The notes below the pieces were generated by a model. The model was not told the origin of the DNA. It ran no database searches and worked only from the letters and a program-made list of their open reading frames with translations. This document shows positions 9,579-19,200 of a stretch of 64,000 nt of DNA, piece after piece. A program made the position numbers and the translations under genes. The first letter of the stretch is position 1. Every line of letters begins with the position of its first letter. The stretch is from Bacteroidota bacterium (GTDB lineage: Bacteria > Bacteroidota > Bacteroidia > Cytophagales > Cytophagaceae): NCBI GenBank assembly GCA_023458555.1, contig JAEWYS010000002.1, positions 1-64,000 of the forward strand. Reading direction: 5' to 3'.

Positions 9579-10433
9579 ATGCGGGAATTTTATCTTGTAT
9601 CATATGGCTTTTTTATTCTTATATTCCAATCCCACGGACAAATAAGCGGTTTGTATCCGGATCAGTTCTCTTCCTATTTTTTCAACCCCGCGACAGTCAA
9701 TCCCGCCTATATCGCACAGGACGGATCGAGTGAAGCAGTTGTCCAGAGTAAGCTACGCAACGGCATTTATAGCGACATATATAGTATCGGTGCATCTGTT
9801 CAGAAAACCTTTCATACCAGCAAACAACAATGGCACTCCGGCCGTCTGTTATTTTCAAACGAAAAAGAAGGGCTTTATATTAGCACTCCAAGGTTTTACG
9901 GCAATTACAGCATTCGCATTCCAATCAGCAGTGACCTGGATATTCTGGCCGGACTATCATTGGGACTGGTAAACCCCAATATAACTATTCCAACCAGAGC
10001 CCTCAGCAGGACGCTGACAGACGGAGCTGCCGGTCTGCTTGTCCGATACGGAAAGTCTTCCCTGGGAGTCAGCTCCAATCATATTTTCAACTCCGGTTAT
10101 GCCAGTCTGAATCTCAGAAGATATTATACAACACACTTTGAGACCTCTTCAATCGTCAATGCCTCTATTGTATTAAAAGCCTACTGTATATGGCGGTATT
10201 TTTCAGACATTCCTTCACAGCTGAACGCAGCTGTATCCGCATTACTAAACGAAAAATTAGAAGCCGGCACAGGGTACCGGTACAGACGGGGAGCATTTCT
10301 TTTCTTTTCTCTCACCATTGATCCTGCCAGTCAGCATCCTTTATCGCTCGGAGCTTTATATCAAAGCAGTCTGCTTGACCAATTACCGGGTCTGGGAGAG
10401 TCTCTTGAGCTAAGCCTTATCTACAAATACTGA
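9579..10433 (+). CDS. PorP/SprF family type IX secretion system membrane protein
   Basis: The 284-residue protein has an N-terminal signal (FFILIFQSHGQ) followed by the family hallmark: an early YPDQFSSYFFNPATVNPAYIAQDG segment, matching the conserved 'YxFNPxxxNPAYAG' start of PorP/SprF proteins. The remainder is beta-strand-rich and ends in an aromatic residue two from the C-terminus, as in outer-membrane barrels. Family members help deliver or anchor T9SS cargo, often a specific partner encoded beside them. It is divergent from the sigma/anti-sigma/LRR operon, and the LRR protein with its type B-like tail is a plausible client. Confidence 0.88.
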   Translation: MREFYLVSYGFFILIFQSHGQISGLYPDQFSSYFFNPATVNPAYIAQDGSSEAVVQSKLRNGIYSDIYSIGASVQKTFHTSKQQWHSGRLLFSNEKEGLYISTPRFYGNYSIRIPISSDLDILAGLSLGLVNPNITIPTRALSRTLTDGAAGLLVRYGKSSLGVSSNHIFNSGYASLNLRRYYTTHFETSSIVNASIVLKAYCIWRYFSDIPSQLNAAVSALLNEKLEAGTGYRYRRGAFLFFSLTIDPASQHPLSLGALYQSSLLDQLPGLGESLELSLIYKY

Positions 10434-10581
10434 TTACGGTTATCAAGGTAGTAGCAGCTACACAAAAGACGCTGGCTGCTGCAACATGAGCGCTAAGCCG
10501 CGGGAAGTATACATTTTCTATTGAATAATGAAAGAACAGCTACTAATCAGCCATTTGAAAAAAGCATTCCGGTCCTGCAAA

Positions 10582-10638
10582 TAAAAAACCCATAGGCCGA
10601 GGGACCCATGGGTATCAAAAAAAGCACCCTCTACAAAA
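10582..10638 (-). terminator. Terminator-like hairpin, repeat element copy 1
   Basis: Read on the minus strand, a 9-bp stem with one G-U pair (ACCCATGGG / CCTATGGGT) is followed directly by TTTTTTAT, an intrinsic terminator layout. Thirteen bases 5' of the hairpin on that strand is the 13-mer TTTTGTAGAGGGT (complement of 10626-10638), which recurs at the same spacing in copy 2. It may end transcripts from the long minus-strand gene upstream, or be the tail of an unannotated small RNA. Confidence 0.5.
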
Positions 10639-10938
10639 TTTTCCCTATCTGACTGCATTAATCATTGTCACTGGTTATTTCTATCACAAAGAATCTTCTG
10701 AGACTGTGTCCATACATTAATCACATACTACAGAGATCAAAAGCACTGCAAGGATTCCGATTTACCTTTATGACTTATTACTTATTCAACATACACAAAA
10801 GTAGCTGCCTGCATCAACACAGACTATACCCGATTTTAGGTATATTTGAACCGATTTACCGGTTAACAGACGTAAAGCGGGCAGATCTTTATAGCTCAGG
10901 TTTTCCTGAATCCAAAGCTGGTGTTATCCCAAAAGAAT

Positions 10939-10992
10939 CCCATGAGCTGATAAATCAACTCATGGGCAGATAAAAAAATACCCTCTACAAAA
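10939..10992 (-). repeat. Terminator-like hairpin, repeat element copy 2
   Basis: An inverted repeat CCCATGAG (10939-10946) / CTCATGGG (10959-10966) extends inward through TGAT/ATCA with one mismatch. It is separated by 13 bases from ACCCTCTACAAAA at 10980-10992. The same 13-mer at the same distance flanks the hairpin of copy 1. The U-tract on the minus strand is weaker here (ATTCTTTT). I do not recognise the element. Confidence 0.5.
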
Positions 10993-11491
10993 CTTTTAAT
11001 TACTGTTACAGAACCTTAACCAGACTGATTACCCTGACCCACAATTCCAGACTAAAAACATATCCTCAACCTGTAGAGAAAGATAGCAGCTGACTGTTCA
11101 CATAAGAACAGCCAAATAATCAATGAGTCTTTCCCAGTCTCCCATTAAACATGTCTTAACGCAGAACAAAAATAGCACTTATGCCCCGGACAAAGCCATA
11201 CCTAATATTGGTAGTTTTTTTGCTGTCTGATTATTTATTTAAGATATGATCGTTAAATTTTCTTCTTTTGAATGGATTATTCGGTTTTTCGGGTAAAACG
11301 GCTTCATTTGATAAGAAACGCACAGGTACTCCAAGTCAGGCTTATTCCCTTAGCCACCAGAAAAGAAAAAGAATATGTAAAGCAACAAATCCTGAGCTGT
11401 AAAAATAAAGACCGTATGCAGAAAGGATAATACAAGAAAATGCCGGACTATTGTCCGGCACAAATCAAACATGAAACAAAAAAGACAGGGG

Positions 11492-14400
11492 CTATTGCTT
11501 TATAATTTTCTTCAGAACTGATCCTGTCTGCAAAAGATACACTCCCGCAGGAAGATGATGAATATTTATCACATGTCCTCTACCATGTAAGAGCGCCTTT
11601 CCCATAAGTGTGGTTACCGTCCAGCTGGTATCGCTCCCGGCCGGAAACAAATATACCATTCCACTGCTTGGGACCGGGTATACATCCAGTTTCTGTTCAG
11701 TAGCAGCCGGTACTACACTGGTGGGCAGAGCGTCCGGAGCTTCACAATCATCATTGACTCCGACCCAGTCAAGGTACAAACTACCAACAAACGGCTTATC
11801 GATACGTTGCCCGAAAGAATTTTCATACGGGAAGCTTTCATATCCCGAATTGATACGAAAGTCAAGAGCTGTGATAGCTGACGAATCCAGGGCCTGCTCA
11901 TCCCACTGATTGAAGAATAAGCCGGAAAAATCAATTTCAAAATACTGCAATTCGGTTGTCACATCAAGGAGGTTGCGCGCAGAAAGCATTGCACCATCCG
12001 TAACAACACCAAGACCATCAATCATGGATACTTTGAGAGAAAGAGTATCCGAAGCTTTTGCCCATAACCGAACAACAGGCTTCTTTACAAAATCCGAAAA
12101 ATCAACAGCTTCCGCTCCTGAATTCCCTCTGAACGGAATAGTAAACGCATACCATTCATTGGGGTCTGTCTCAGGCACATCAACCCGGAGCATTCCGCCC
12201 TGCACGCTCAGGTCATAGTTATTCCAGCCACCCAAATAGGATTCAATTTCAGCATTGTTAAACTCTTCATCCATCAGACACCCAACCTCGTCAAGTACCG
12301 ATATCTCCATTTCGGTCGTATCATTACTTATACTTCCGCTGACTACCAGACGAACCAGTTTCGTACCTGCGGTTGTGTAGTGTATTTTCACAGGACCTGC
12401 ACCTGTATATTCCGAAACATACCTCTGCTGATCAACCAGCAGTACCTCTTCACCAAAAGACCAGGTATATGACGCGTTGCTCTCCGTATTTTCGGAAAGG
12501 CTGGTAAATACCACCGTCTGATAGATAAGAGCAGGATTCCTGTCTGCCGTGAAACGCGCTCGCGGCATACCGCAAACTCCGGTGGTATATACCTCCACCG
12601 ACTTCCTGACCGTTGAGGAAAGAATGCTGCATCCGTTTCTGGTAATTTTCACATTAAAGATTCCGGATTGAGATACATGCAGCGTATCGCTGTTCCTTCC
12701 TTCAAGTAGCTGACCATCCTGAAACCATTCATACTCATTACCGGGTTCATGCTGAACGTGAATCACCGTTTTTCCCGGTATACAGAAAGACAGTTGCTGA
12801 TCCGAGACCCATTGGATAGCCGGTACAATACAGCCCGACAGATATATGATAATTTCCCCTCCGTCAGGGATTGCGTTAAACTGTAACATGTCTCCATCCA
12901 GCAGAAACGGAACAGTTTCTCCGGCCTGAACAATCTGCAGAATGTTGGTAACTCCTTCCGGCAATCTGACTCTCAGGGTGAGCGCCTGATTATACAACTC
13001 ATCCGGAAGATCATCGGTCAGCAGAAGTTTCCAGGTATCTCCTTCTTCAAAAGGTGCGGTCAACTCTGTCAGCACAGCAGATTTCTTTTCTTTATGATAT
13101 TGAATTGCCTGCGCAAAAGTACTTATCCAGAGCTGTCCTTCCCTGCTTTTCACAAGATCCAGCTGTTTCTGTAATTCGTCCTGATGAATCATTGCATACG
13201 AATTATCACTGACCTGATCACTAAATACACTGTGGTACAAATACGTCAGCAATCCACCTCCGGACAGAATATTGTCCAGCTGCTGCTCGTACTGCTGTAT
13301 AGTAACGGTATTGTCCATTGAGAATGTCCTGATTTTGTAGTAATCATCATCTGAAGAAGCAAAATGATAACCATAATTGCCAGATGGCGGCTGCACACCG
13401 CGCGCGCCGATATGCCCACTCACACGTACCGAATCAATCACAGCGCTATTGTGGCTTCCAAAAGGATAGGCAAACGTAATGGCCTTTAAGCCCTGTTGCT
13501 GATCAATAACCCCCTTGGCACCCCGTATTTCATCCGCTTTATCAGCAGCCGAAAGTGTGGTCAGATCCCTGTGTGTTTTACTATGGTTGGCTATTTCATT
13601 GCCATCGGCAGCAGCCTGGGCAACCTGGGACCAGTTGATGGCATTCCAGCTTTGCACAGTCAGAAAGAAGGTAGCATGCATATCTCTGTCGCGCAGCTCG
13701 GGAACCACAATGGCAGGATGTCCGGCAGTCCAGTCATCAAATGTAAGGGCTACAGCCGCTTTCTTATTATCCAGCCAATTGGCAATTGAATAATCCAGTC
13801 CCTGGGGTTCTTCATTTTCGGTGCACTCAACATTGAGCGAAGTTATAAACTGCGTCAGCTTATTTGCCATTTCCACATGTGTAGTCGCATCAGGATGCCA
13901 GTCTTCTCCATACGGAGCAGTCTGAGGATCCATTTCAAAATAATGCACATTCTCCATTCCATCGGAAGTCAGTGTTGTTACCACATCCTTTACATACGAT
14001 CTGATTCTGGTCCAGTGCTGTGCCCCCACGGGATAGTAATCCGACATCATTACTCCTGTAGCACAGATAATCACTGCATTCGGATGGAGATTTTTGAGCC
14101 GCTTCACAAAAGTCACATAGGTACTTTTATACAAATCTGCATCCAGCGCCATTCCCGGATCCTGGGCAAAGTCATTCGTGCCAAGATTAATAACAATTAC
14201 ATTGGGATGTGACTGCGCATGGTTCCAGAGGGCTCCGGCAGAAGCATCCGGAAATATCCGGTCATAGATTTTGGGAAGTGTTCCTTCTGTTGATCCGGTA
14301 TTGTTTCGGTACATACCTCTGCCCGAATACGCTACGACCCTGTAACTCATACCAAGATTGCGGGCCGTCAGATATCCCCAGGCTTTGTAATTGTTCTCAT

Positions 14401-14941
14401 TGACCGAAGTAAAGCCTGTATTAGGATCTGCCGGAATGCTTACCTCATTGCCATACCCGCAGGTGATCGAATTTCCGATAAATTCGATTTCACAAACAGG
14501 CTCATTGCTTACCGGGCGAAGACTCTGTCCTGCCTCCAGTTGCAAACCATGAAATGCTGATCTGCCTACCGAAGCTTCTGTCAGCCTGATCAGTTCCAGC
14601 AAATGCCAGCCCGGCTCCAGTCCAGATGCCAGCGCATAGGTATGGGTTCCCGCAAGAGCTTCTATCTTATCCTGCACAACTCCGTCGATCACTACATTAT
14701 AATAATTTGTAGTAGCGGGTCCATGCGCAGCGAAATCCTGCAAGGTGGCCGAAACGGAAGTCCCGCTAAACTCAGCTCTGATGGTGACCCCTGAAAATTC
14801 AAAGGCAGGCGCTTTCGGATTGCTATGATCTACCCTGCCCCAATATATGATATCAGGGTGATCAGCTTCTATCATTACCTGTGCTTTTATTTCCGGAACG
14901 AGGAAAAACAGACAGGCCAGAAACAACGAATAATTTTTCAT
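11492..14941 (-). CDS. Secreted bifunctional SGNH esterase / NodB polysaccharide deacetylase with T9SS tail
   Basis: The 1149-residue protein carries a signal peptide (1-20). Residues about 22-145 look like the jelly-roll domain of CE2 acetylesterases. About 150-365 is an SGNH hydrolase with GNSITCGYG (nucleophile serine), NLGTND and DWHP. About 390-600 is a NodB/CE4 deacetylase with TFDD, NHSKTH and a FAYPFG motif. Ig-like and PKD-like domains (about 700-880) and a carbohydrate-binding-like domain (about 890-1065) follow. The last 75 residues are a T9SS type A tail (LDVYPVPSSG ... GVYLLQTGSVLKKIIKQ). It should be exported to the surface and remove acetyl groups from plant or other polysaccharides at two kinds of site. 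The upstream 196-base gap should hold its promoter. Carbohydrate specificity is inferred. Confidence 0.85.
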   Translation of the reverse strand: MKNYSLFLACLFFLVPEIKAQVMIEADHPDIIYWGRVDHSNPKAPAFEFSGVTIRAEFSGTSVSATLQDFAAHGPATTNYYNVVIDGVVQDKIEALAGTHTYALASGLEPGWHLLELIRLTEASVGRSAFHGLQLEAGQSLRPVSNEPVCEIEFIGNSITCGYGNEVSIPADPNTGFTSVNENNYKAWGYLTARNLGMSYRVVAYSGRGMYRNNTGSTEGTLPKIYDRIFPDASAGALWNHAQSHPNVIVINLGTNDFAQDPGMALDADLYKSTYVTFVKRLKNLHPNAVIICATGVMMSDYYPVGAQHWTRIRSYVKDVVTTLTSDGMENVHYFEMDPQTAPYGEDWHPDATTHVEMANKLTQFITSLNVECTENEEPQGLDYSIANWLDNKKAAVALTFDDWTAGHPAIVVPELRDRDMHATFFLTVQSWNAINWSQVAQAAADGNEIANHSKTHRDLTTLSAADKADEIRGAKGVIDQQQGLKAITFAYPFGSHNSAVIDSVRVSGHIGARGVQPPSGNYGYHFASSDDDYYKIRTFSMDNTVTIQQYEQQLDNILSGGGLLTYLYHSVFSDQVSDNSYAMIHQDELQKQLDLVKSREGQLWISTFAQAIQYHKEKKSAVLTELTAPFEEGDTWKLLLTDDLPDELYNQALTLRVRLPEGVTNILQIVQAGETVPFLLDGDMLQFNAIPDGGEIIIYLSGCIVPAIQWVSDQQLSFCIPGKTVIHVQHEPGNEYEWFQDGQLLEGRNSDTLHVSQSGIFNVKITRNGCSILSSTVRKSVEVYTTGVCGMPRARFTADRNPALIYQTVVFTSLSENTESNASYTWSFGEEVLLVDQQRYVSEYTGAGPVKIHYTTAGTKLVRLVVSGSISNDTTEMEISVLDEVGCLMDEEFNNAEIESYLGGWNNYDLSVQGGMLRVDVPETDPNEWYAFTIPFRGNSGAEAVDFSDFVKKPVVRLWAKASDTLSLKVSMIDGLGVVTDGAMLSARNLLDVTTELQYFEIDFSGLFFNQWDEQALDSSAITALDFRINSGYESFPYENSFGQRIDKPFVGSLYLDWVGVNDDCEAPDALPTSVVPAATEQKLDVYPVPSSGMVYLFPAGSDTSWTVTTLMGKALLHGRGHVINIHHLPAGVYLLQTGSVLKKIIKQ

Positions 14942-15137
14942 ACGTCTTAGGGTTAGTTTTGGACATTTTCTTTCACGAATCTAGATCTGATCTGGCTGAT
15001 GTCCATAAAAACCCAAGGAAAACCAGCTGTTTACCCTGTCTTCTGAGCTGATTTTTGACCTGTGCTGGGTACTTAGATGACAACTAAGCCCCTTGAAAAA
15101 AGCACCTGACTCTGCCTGAAAAAATAACTGAGGGTAG

Positions 15138-17042
15138 TTAACTGTCAAGCACGATATCTTCCCAGCTTTTTAACTTTATTCCCGCCTTTTTCCGATGCTC
15201 GATAGCCTCTCCCACCTTCTGACTAAATTTCAGGCAGGTTTTGTAATTAAGGTCGATCTCCCGGGCCAGCTCACTGACTGAATTCAGATTTTTATCCGAA
15301 AACACGATATAAGCGATGTAAAAAGCTTTTTCGATTGGGAATTTAAGCTTATGAAAAATAGTATGGGCAGTAACTGATTCTACAGAACCACATCTGGTAC
15401 ATCGCTGCGAAAGGAAAGAGTCTCCGGCAGCCGCCTTCTCGTTCCCACATTTTTTACAGGTAAAGCCTGAGGGCCACTTTACACCGGCAAGATACTGATA
15501 GCAGGCCGATTTGCCGGGAAAAACCTTAAGCATCTCTTCATAGGTCTGATTCGGAGAAAGAATATTCCGGGCTTCTATCGTTTTAATGGTTTTATTCAGC
15601 TCCCAGTTTGTTTTATCAAGCTTTCTGTTCCATTCGCTGATTACATCCGCCTGCTCCTTTAACCGGTCATTTGCTTCCAGCAGAGCAATCGTTCTTTCCT
15701 GCACCTTTTCTTCCAGCTCGGCATTTACCTTATTCAGAAGCATCTCATTCTTTCTCATCTCCAGTATTACCTTCTGATTCGCACTATTCTCAGCCTCAAG
15801 CGCTTTTTCCTTGTCCCGTCGCTCCTTACGCAAACGGGCACTCAAGGCAAATGAAAACATCAGGGTATCCACCGCGATCCCGTAAAAAAGAATAAAATAT
15901 GCAAGATGATTACCGGGAATCAGGCCATTGTAAAACAAATAGGTAACAACAAATCCGATCATAATGGATGTATAGCCCACCATAAAAATCGTAACTGCTC
16001 TGTTGCCCCTCTGAAATACACTGATTGCTGCAAACAGTATCAAAAACAGGATAATAAAGATCAGCGCTTCACTTATCAGCAAGTTGCCGGGAGCATAAGG
16101 AGCAAAATTGCTGAAAAAGAGCTGCTGTATGGCAAATAATCCCGCAATGGCCCGGATAAACGTATATAGCCGGGGCATAATTAATTTTACATTAAGAAAA
16201 TACGTAGTGTAATTAACCAAGGCGATAATAAATACAAGCCGCGCATATTCATCCACAAAATAATTGAGGGCCGGAGTATCAGGCCAGAGCAATGCAAACC
16301 CCAGCTGATCCACCCTTAGGCAATCCAGGCCGGCAGCAAATACGAAAAAGATATAATACAGATAGATCCTGTCGCGGGTTGAGAAGTAAAACAGAAGATT
16401 ATAAAAGATTAACAGAAGAAGAATAAAGTAAAACCCGCCAATAATGAAATAGTATTTATTAGCACTATTGATATAATGGACATATGACTGAACAGAAGTA
16501 TTCAGTCCCAGATGATGATGTGAATAGTAGGAAAGATAAACGGTATTTTTTCCTTCCTGCAACGGAAGCTCAAAAATCGGAAAACGATTATGAATTTTTC
16601 TTTCAAAAAACGGGATGTCGCCTCCGATGGTGTCTGTATAATACAATCTCCCGTTCTGATCTGCTACATAGACACTCAGCTCGTTGGCCCTCTGATTGAA
16701 GACCTCTATCAGCCAGCGGTTATCAGCTTCCGGCGCCCGGACCACATCCAGCCTGAGCCACAGATGCGTTGTCCGTAAGGGAGAAAACTTTTCAGGATCG
16801 TAGTTAAACACCGAATCGGGTAAGGTAATTACCTCCTCTATGGAGTATCTGCGATCTGTCTGATCCAGAATGCTGAAATCGGAAGCGGAGAAATAGTATA
16901 CAGGATTGCTGGCAATAGTCACAACAGGCGTTTTCGCATTCAACAGACCTGAATACGCAACCAGCAGAACAAGAAAAAATATCCGGTTATTTGGCAATAG
17001 GGCACGACCAGACAGTATAAAGATAAATTTTGCCACGCTCAA
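15138..17042 (-). CDS. 7TM-DISM receptor fused to IS1595-type zinc ribbon and HTH
   Basis: The 634-residue protein has a cleavable or anchoring N-terminal segment and a periplasmic 7TMR-DISMED2-type sensor (about 45-190). Seven transmembrane helices of the 7TM-DISM class span about 195-400, and a coiled coil about 405-505 (ELEEKVQERTIALLEANDRL). Instead of a kinase or cyclase, the C-terminus (about 515-634) has a zinc ribbon (CKKCGN ... CTRCGS) followed by TAHTIFHKLKFPIEKAFYI and SELAREIDLNYKTCLKF. This matches the N-terminal zinc-ribbon and HTH part of IS1595 transposases; no DDE catalytic domain is present. I infer a membrane receptor whose cytoplasmic output binds DNA or a partner. Sensor-type 7TM-DISM domains are thought to bind carbohydrates. 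Confidence 0.8.
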   Translation of the reverse strand: MSVAKFIFILSGRALLPNNRIFFLVLLVAYSGLLNAKTPVVTIASNPVYYFSASDFSILDQTDRRYSIEEVITLPDSVFNYDPEKFSPLRTTHLWLRLDVVRAPEADNRWLIEVFNQRANELSVYVADQNGRLYYTDTIGGDIPFFERKIHNRFPIFELPLQEGKNTVYLSYYSHHHLGLNTSVQSYVHYINSANKYYFIIGGFYFILLLLIFYNLLFYFSTRDRIYLYYIFFVFAAGLDCLRVDQLGFALLWPDTPALNYFVDEYARLVFIIALVNYTTYFLNVKLIMPRLYTFIRAIAGLFAIQQLFFSNFAPYAPGNLLISEALIFIILFLILFAAISVFQRGNRAVTIFMVGYTSIMIGFVVTYLFYNGLIPGNHLAYFILFYGIAVDTLMFSFALSARLRKERRDKEKALEAENSANQKVILEMRKNEMLLNKVNAELEEKVQERTIALLEANDRLKEQADVISEWNRKLDKTNWELNKTIKTIEARNILSPNQTYEEMLKVFPGKSACYQYLAGVKWPSGFTCKKCGNEKAAAGDSFLSQRCTRCGSVESVTAHTIFHKLKFPIEKAFYIAYIVFSDKNLNSVSELAREIDLNYKTCLKFSQKVGEAIEHRKKAGIKLKSWEDIVLDS

Positions 17043-17280
17043 CTATATTCATAAAAGATCACTTTCTTCCCTAAGTATTCACCCGGCAGATACCAGAAGT
17101 TTTTACAACACCCGAACTATGATCATTCTTTGTATATACGAATATTCCCGAAAAAGATTTTCAACCTTTTCAGAGTTTCTGACTTGTATAACGATGCACA
17201 CTGATTACGTTGACATGTCAGGGAAAATGAACAATTGACTGTTTGCCAAAGAAGCTTTATTTTGTAGAAAAACAATACAT

Positions 17281-18225
17281 ATGAACCGGGTATGTCAGCT
17301 ATTTGATATTGAGAAGCCAATTATTCAGGCCGGAATGGTATGGTGCAGTGGCTGGAAGCTGGCCTCGGCAGTCAGCAATGCAGGTGGTCTTGGTCTTATC
17401 GGCGCAGGATCTATGTATCCGGAAGTCCTGAGAACGCATATACAGAAAACTAAAGAAGCCACCACATTACCGTTTGGTGTCAATGTCCCGCTTCTTTACC
17501 CGGATATCGATCAGCTTATACATATCCTTATTGACGAACACGTTCCGGCAGTATTTACATCAGCAGGCAATCCTTCGACATGGACCGGTCTCCTCAAAGC
17601 GCACGGAATTAAAGTGGTGCATGTTGTTTCAAGTTTGAAATTTGCCCTAAAAGCACAGGATGCCGGAGTTGACGCAGTTGTTGCAGAAGGATTTGAGGCC
17701 GGCGGGCACAATGGCCGGGATGAAACAACCACATTCTGCCTGATTCCACTGGTTCGGAAACATACAGATATTCCTCTTATTGCCGCAGGCGGTATTGCTA
17801 CCGGACGACAGATGCTCGCTGCCATGATACTGGGAGCAGAAGGCGTACAGATAGGCTCCCGTTTTGCCGCCTCAACAGAATCCTCAGCCCATGATAAGTA
17901 CAAGCAGGCTGTAGTACGTTGTAGCGAGGGTGATACCATTCTTACGCTTAAATCCCTTACGCCGGTACGTCTTATCAAAAATGCCTTCTATGATCAGGTA
18001 AAAGCAGCCGAAGCAAAAGGCGCCGGCATAGATGAACTAAGAACTATTCTGCAAAAAGGGCGCGCAAAGAAAGGAATTTTTGAAGGAGATACAGAAGAAG
18101 GCGAGCTGGAAACAGGGCAGGTATCCGCATTGATTGAGACCATACAGCCGGCAGCAGAGATTGTTGAGGAAGTATGGCAGGAGTACCAGAGTGTAAAAAA
18201 GAGCATGACTGATATCCGGAACTAA
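17281..18225 (+). CDS. NAD(P)H-dependent flavin oxidoreductase, nitronate monooxygenase/FabK-like
   Basis: The 314-residue TIM barrel starts with the family signature IEKPIIQAGMVWCSG and continues SNAGGLGLIGAGSM, VVAEGFEAGGHNGRDE (an FMN-binding AGGHxG loop) and IAAGGIATGRQMLAAMILGAEGVQIGSRF (phosphate-binding end of the barrel). These match 2-nitropropane dioxygenase/nitronate monooxygenase and enoyl-ACP reductase II (FabK) proteins, which use FMN. The histidine in GGHNG is the usual catalytic residue of nitronate monooxygenases. The gene stands alone, convergent with the dioxygenase gene; the exact substrate is open. Confidence 0.88.
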   Translation: MNRVCQLFDIEKPIIQAGMVWCSGWKLASAVSNAGGLGLIGAGSMYPEVLRTHIQKTKEATTLPFGVNVPLLYPDIDQLIHILIDEHVPAVFTSAGNPSTWTGLLKAHGIKVVHVVSSLKFALKAQDAGVDAVVAEGFEAGGHNGRDETTTFCLIPLVRKHTDIPLIAAGGIATGRQMLAAMILGAEGVQIGSRFAASTESSAHDKYKQAVVRCSEGDTILTLKSLTPVRLIKNAFYDQVKAAEAKGAGIDELRTILQKGRAKKGIFEGDTEEGELETGQVSALIETIQPAAEIVEEVWQEYQSVKKSMTDIRN

Positions 18226-18239
18226 TGTTAATCTGTATG

Positions 18240-18267
18240 CCGGTCATTAGTAAAAACTGATGACCGG
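18240..18267. terminator. Hairpin between convergent genes
   Basis: An 8-bp perfect inverted repeat, CCGGTCAT / ATGACCGG with a 12-base loop, sits between the convergent genes ending at 18225 and 18322. No U-tract follows on either strand, so termination is only suggested by position. Confidence 0.4.
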
Positions 18268-18321
18268 TATATTCCCTGATACAACTAATAGCACTCTTCA
18301 ATATTAATCTGTCGGAAAAAT

Positions 18322-19200
18322 TCAATACCCGCTCAGCTGCACACTACGCATAGAGCCGGAACCAAATGCCATGCTCTCAACGGGAAAAGACACTGCATCT
18401 TTTTTGTCCCCAAGACCCAGCAGATAAATCAGAGGTATATAGTGATCCTCGGTAGGTATGCTCAGCATCGCGGATTTGCCCAGCGTCTTGTAATTAATAA
18501 GCGCCTGATGATCGCCGCTTTCAATAAGCTTTTTTGCCGTCGCGTCAAATTCGAGCGCCCAGTCATACGGTACAGGATTCGGAGTAAACTTTGCCATTCT
18601 CAGATTGTGCACAATATTTCCGCTGCCAACGACCAACACTCCTTTGCTTCTGAGATATGACAAATCCCTGGCAAGCTCATAATGGTATTGCATGGGCTTT
18701 TGTATATCAATGCTCATCTGAAATACCGGAATATCTGCCAGCGGATACATTTGCGCCAGCACACTCCAGGTTCCATGATCCAGTCCCCAGTCATGATCCT
18801 CCCGAACCTGTGTATAATTCACTTTTTGCATCAGCTCCCTGGCAAGCCCGGGCGCTCCTGGTGCAGGATAATCAAACTCGTGCAAAGATCTCGGGAAACC
18901 GTAAAAATCATGAATGGTTTTCGGTTTTTCCATCGCCGTTACAAAAGTGCCACGGGTAAGCCAGTGAGCTGAAATACACAAAACAGCCCGGGGCCTGATT
19001 CCTTCTCCGAGCTTTTTCCAGGCGCGCGTATCCGGATTATCCTCAAGCGCATTCATCGGATTTCCGTGACCGACAAATAATGCAGGAAGTCTGAGATCAG
19101 CATAATCCAGATGCTCCAGAGACCGGGCAAAATTTTTCAGCGGCATAGCCATACTCAATGTTCCTGCTCCCATCAGGTATAAAAATTCCTTACGATTCAT
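18322..19200 (-). CDS. ygiD: 4,5-DOPA extradiol dioxygenase family protein (LigB fold)
   Basis: The 292-residue protein has the class III ring-opening dioxygenase (LigB) motifs as arranged in YgiD: LPALFVGHGNPMNAL with the first metal histidine, CISAHWLTRGTFV, LDHGTWSVLAQMYP, VVGSGNIVHNL and a C-terminal TEDHYIPLIYLLG. The enzymes bind zinc or iron and open catechol rings. The first 25 or so residues (FLYLMGAGTLSMAMPLKNFARS) look like a short hydrophobic, possibly exported extension not found in E. coli YgiD. The gene is convergent with the flavoenzyme and has no obvious partner. Confidence 0.88.
   Translation of the reverse strand: MNRKEFLYLMGAGTLSMAMPLKNFARSLEHLDYADLRLPALFVGHGNPMNALEDNPDTRAWKKLGEGIRPRAVLCISAHWLTRGTFVTAMEKPKTIHDFYGFPRSLHEFDYPAPGAPGLARELMQKVNYTQVREDHDWGLDHGTWSVLAQMYPLADIPVFQMSIDIQKPMQYHYELARDLSYLRSKGVLVVGSGNIVHNLRMAKFTPNPVPYDWALEFDATAKKLIESGDHQALINYKTLGKSAMLSIPTEDHYIPLIYLLGLGDKKDAVSFPVESMAFGSGSMRSVQLSGY

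Larger units (their letters stand above)
10434..11491. other. 1.06 kb intergenic region with two related hairpin elements
   Basis: I find no convincing gene here; the only longer frame (10665-10973, plus) has no recognisable protein character. The stretch lies between a plus-strand gene and the 3' end of a minus-strand gene and contains two related hairpin elements, annotated separately. The rest is A+T-rich and featureless to me. Confidence 0.5.

Noticed and set aside
10665..10973. Plus-strand frame of about 100 codons in the 10.4-11.5 kb gap
   Set aside because: No protein-like pattern or start context, and it spans one of the hairpin repeats; I treat the region as non-coding.
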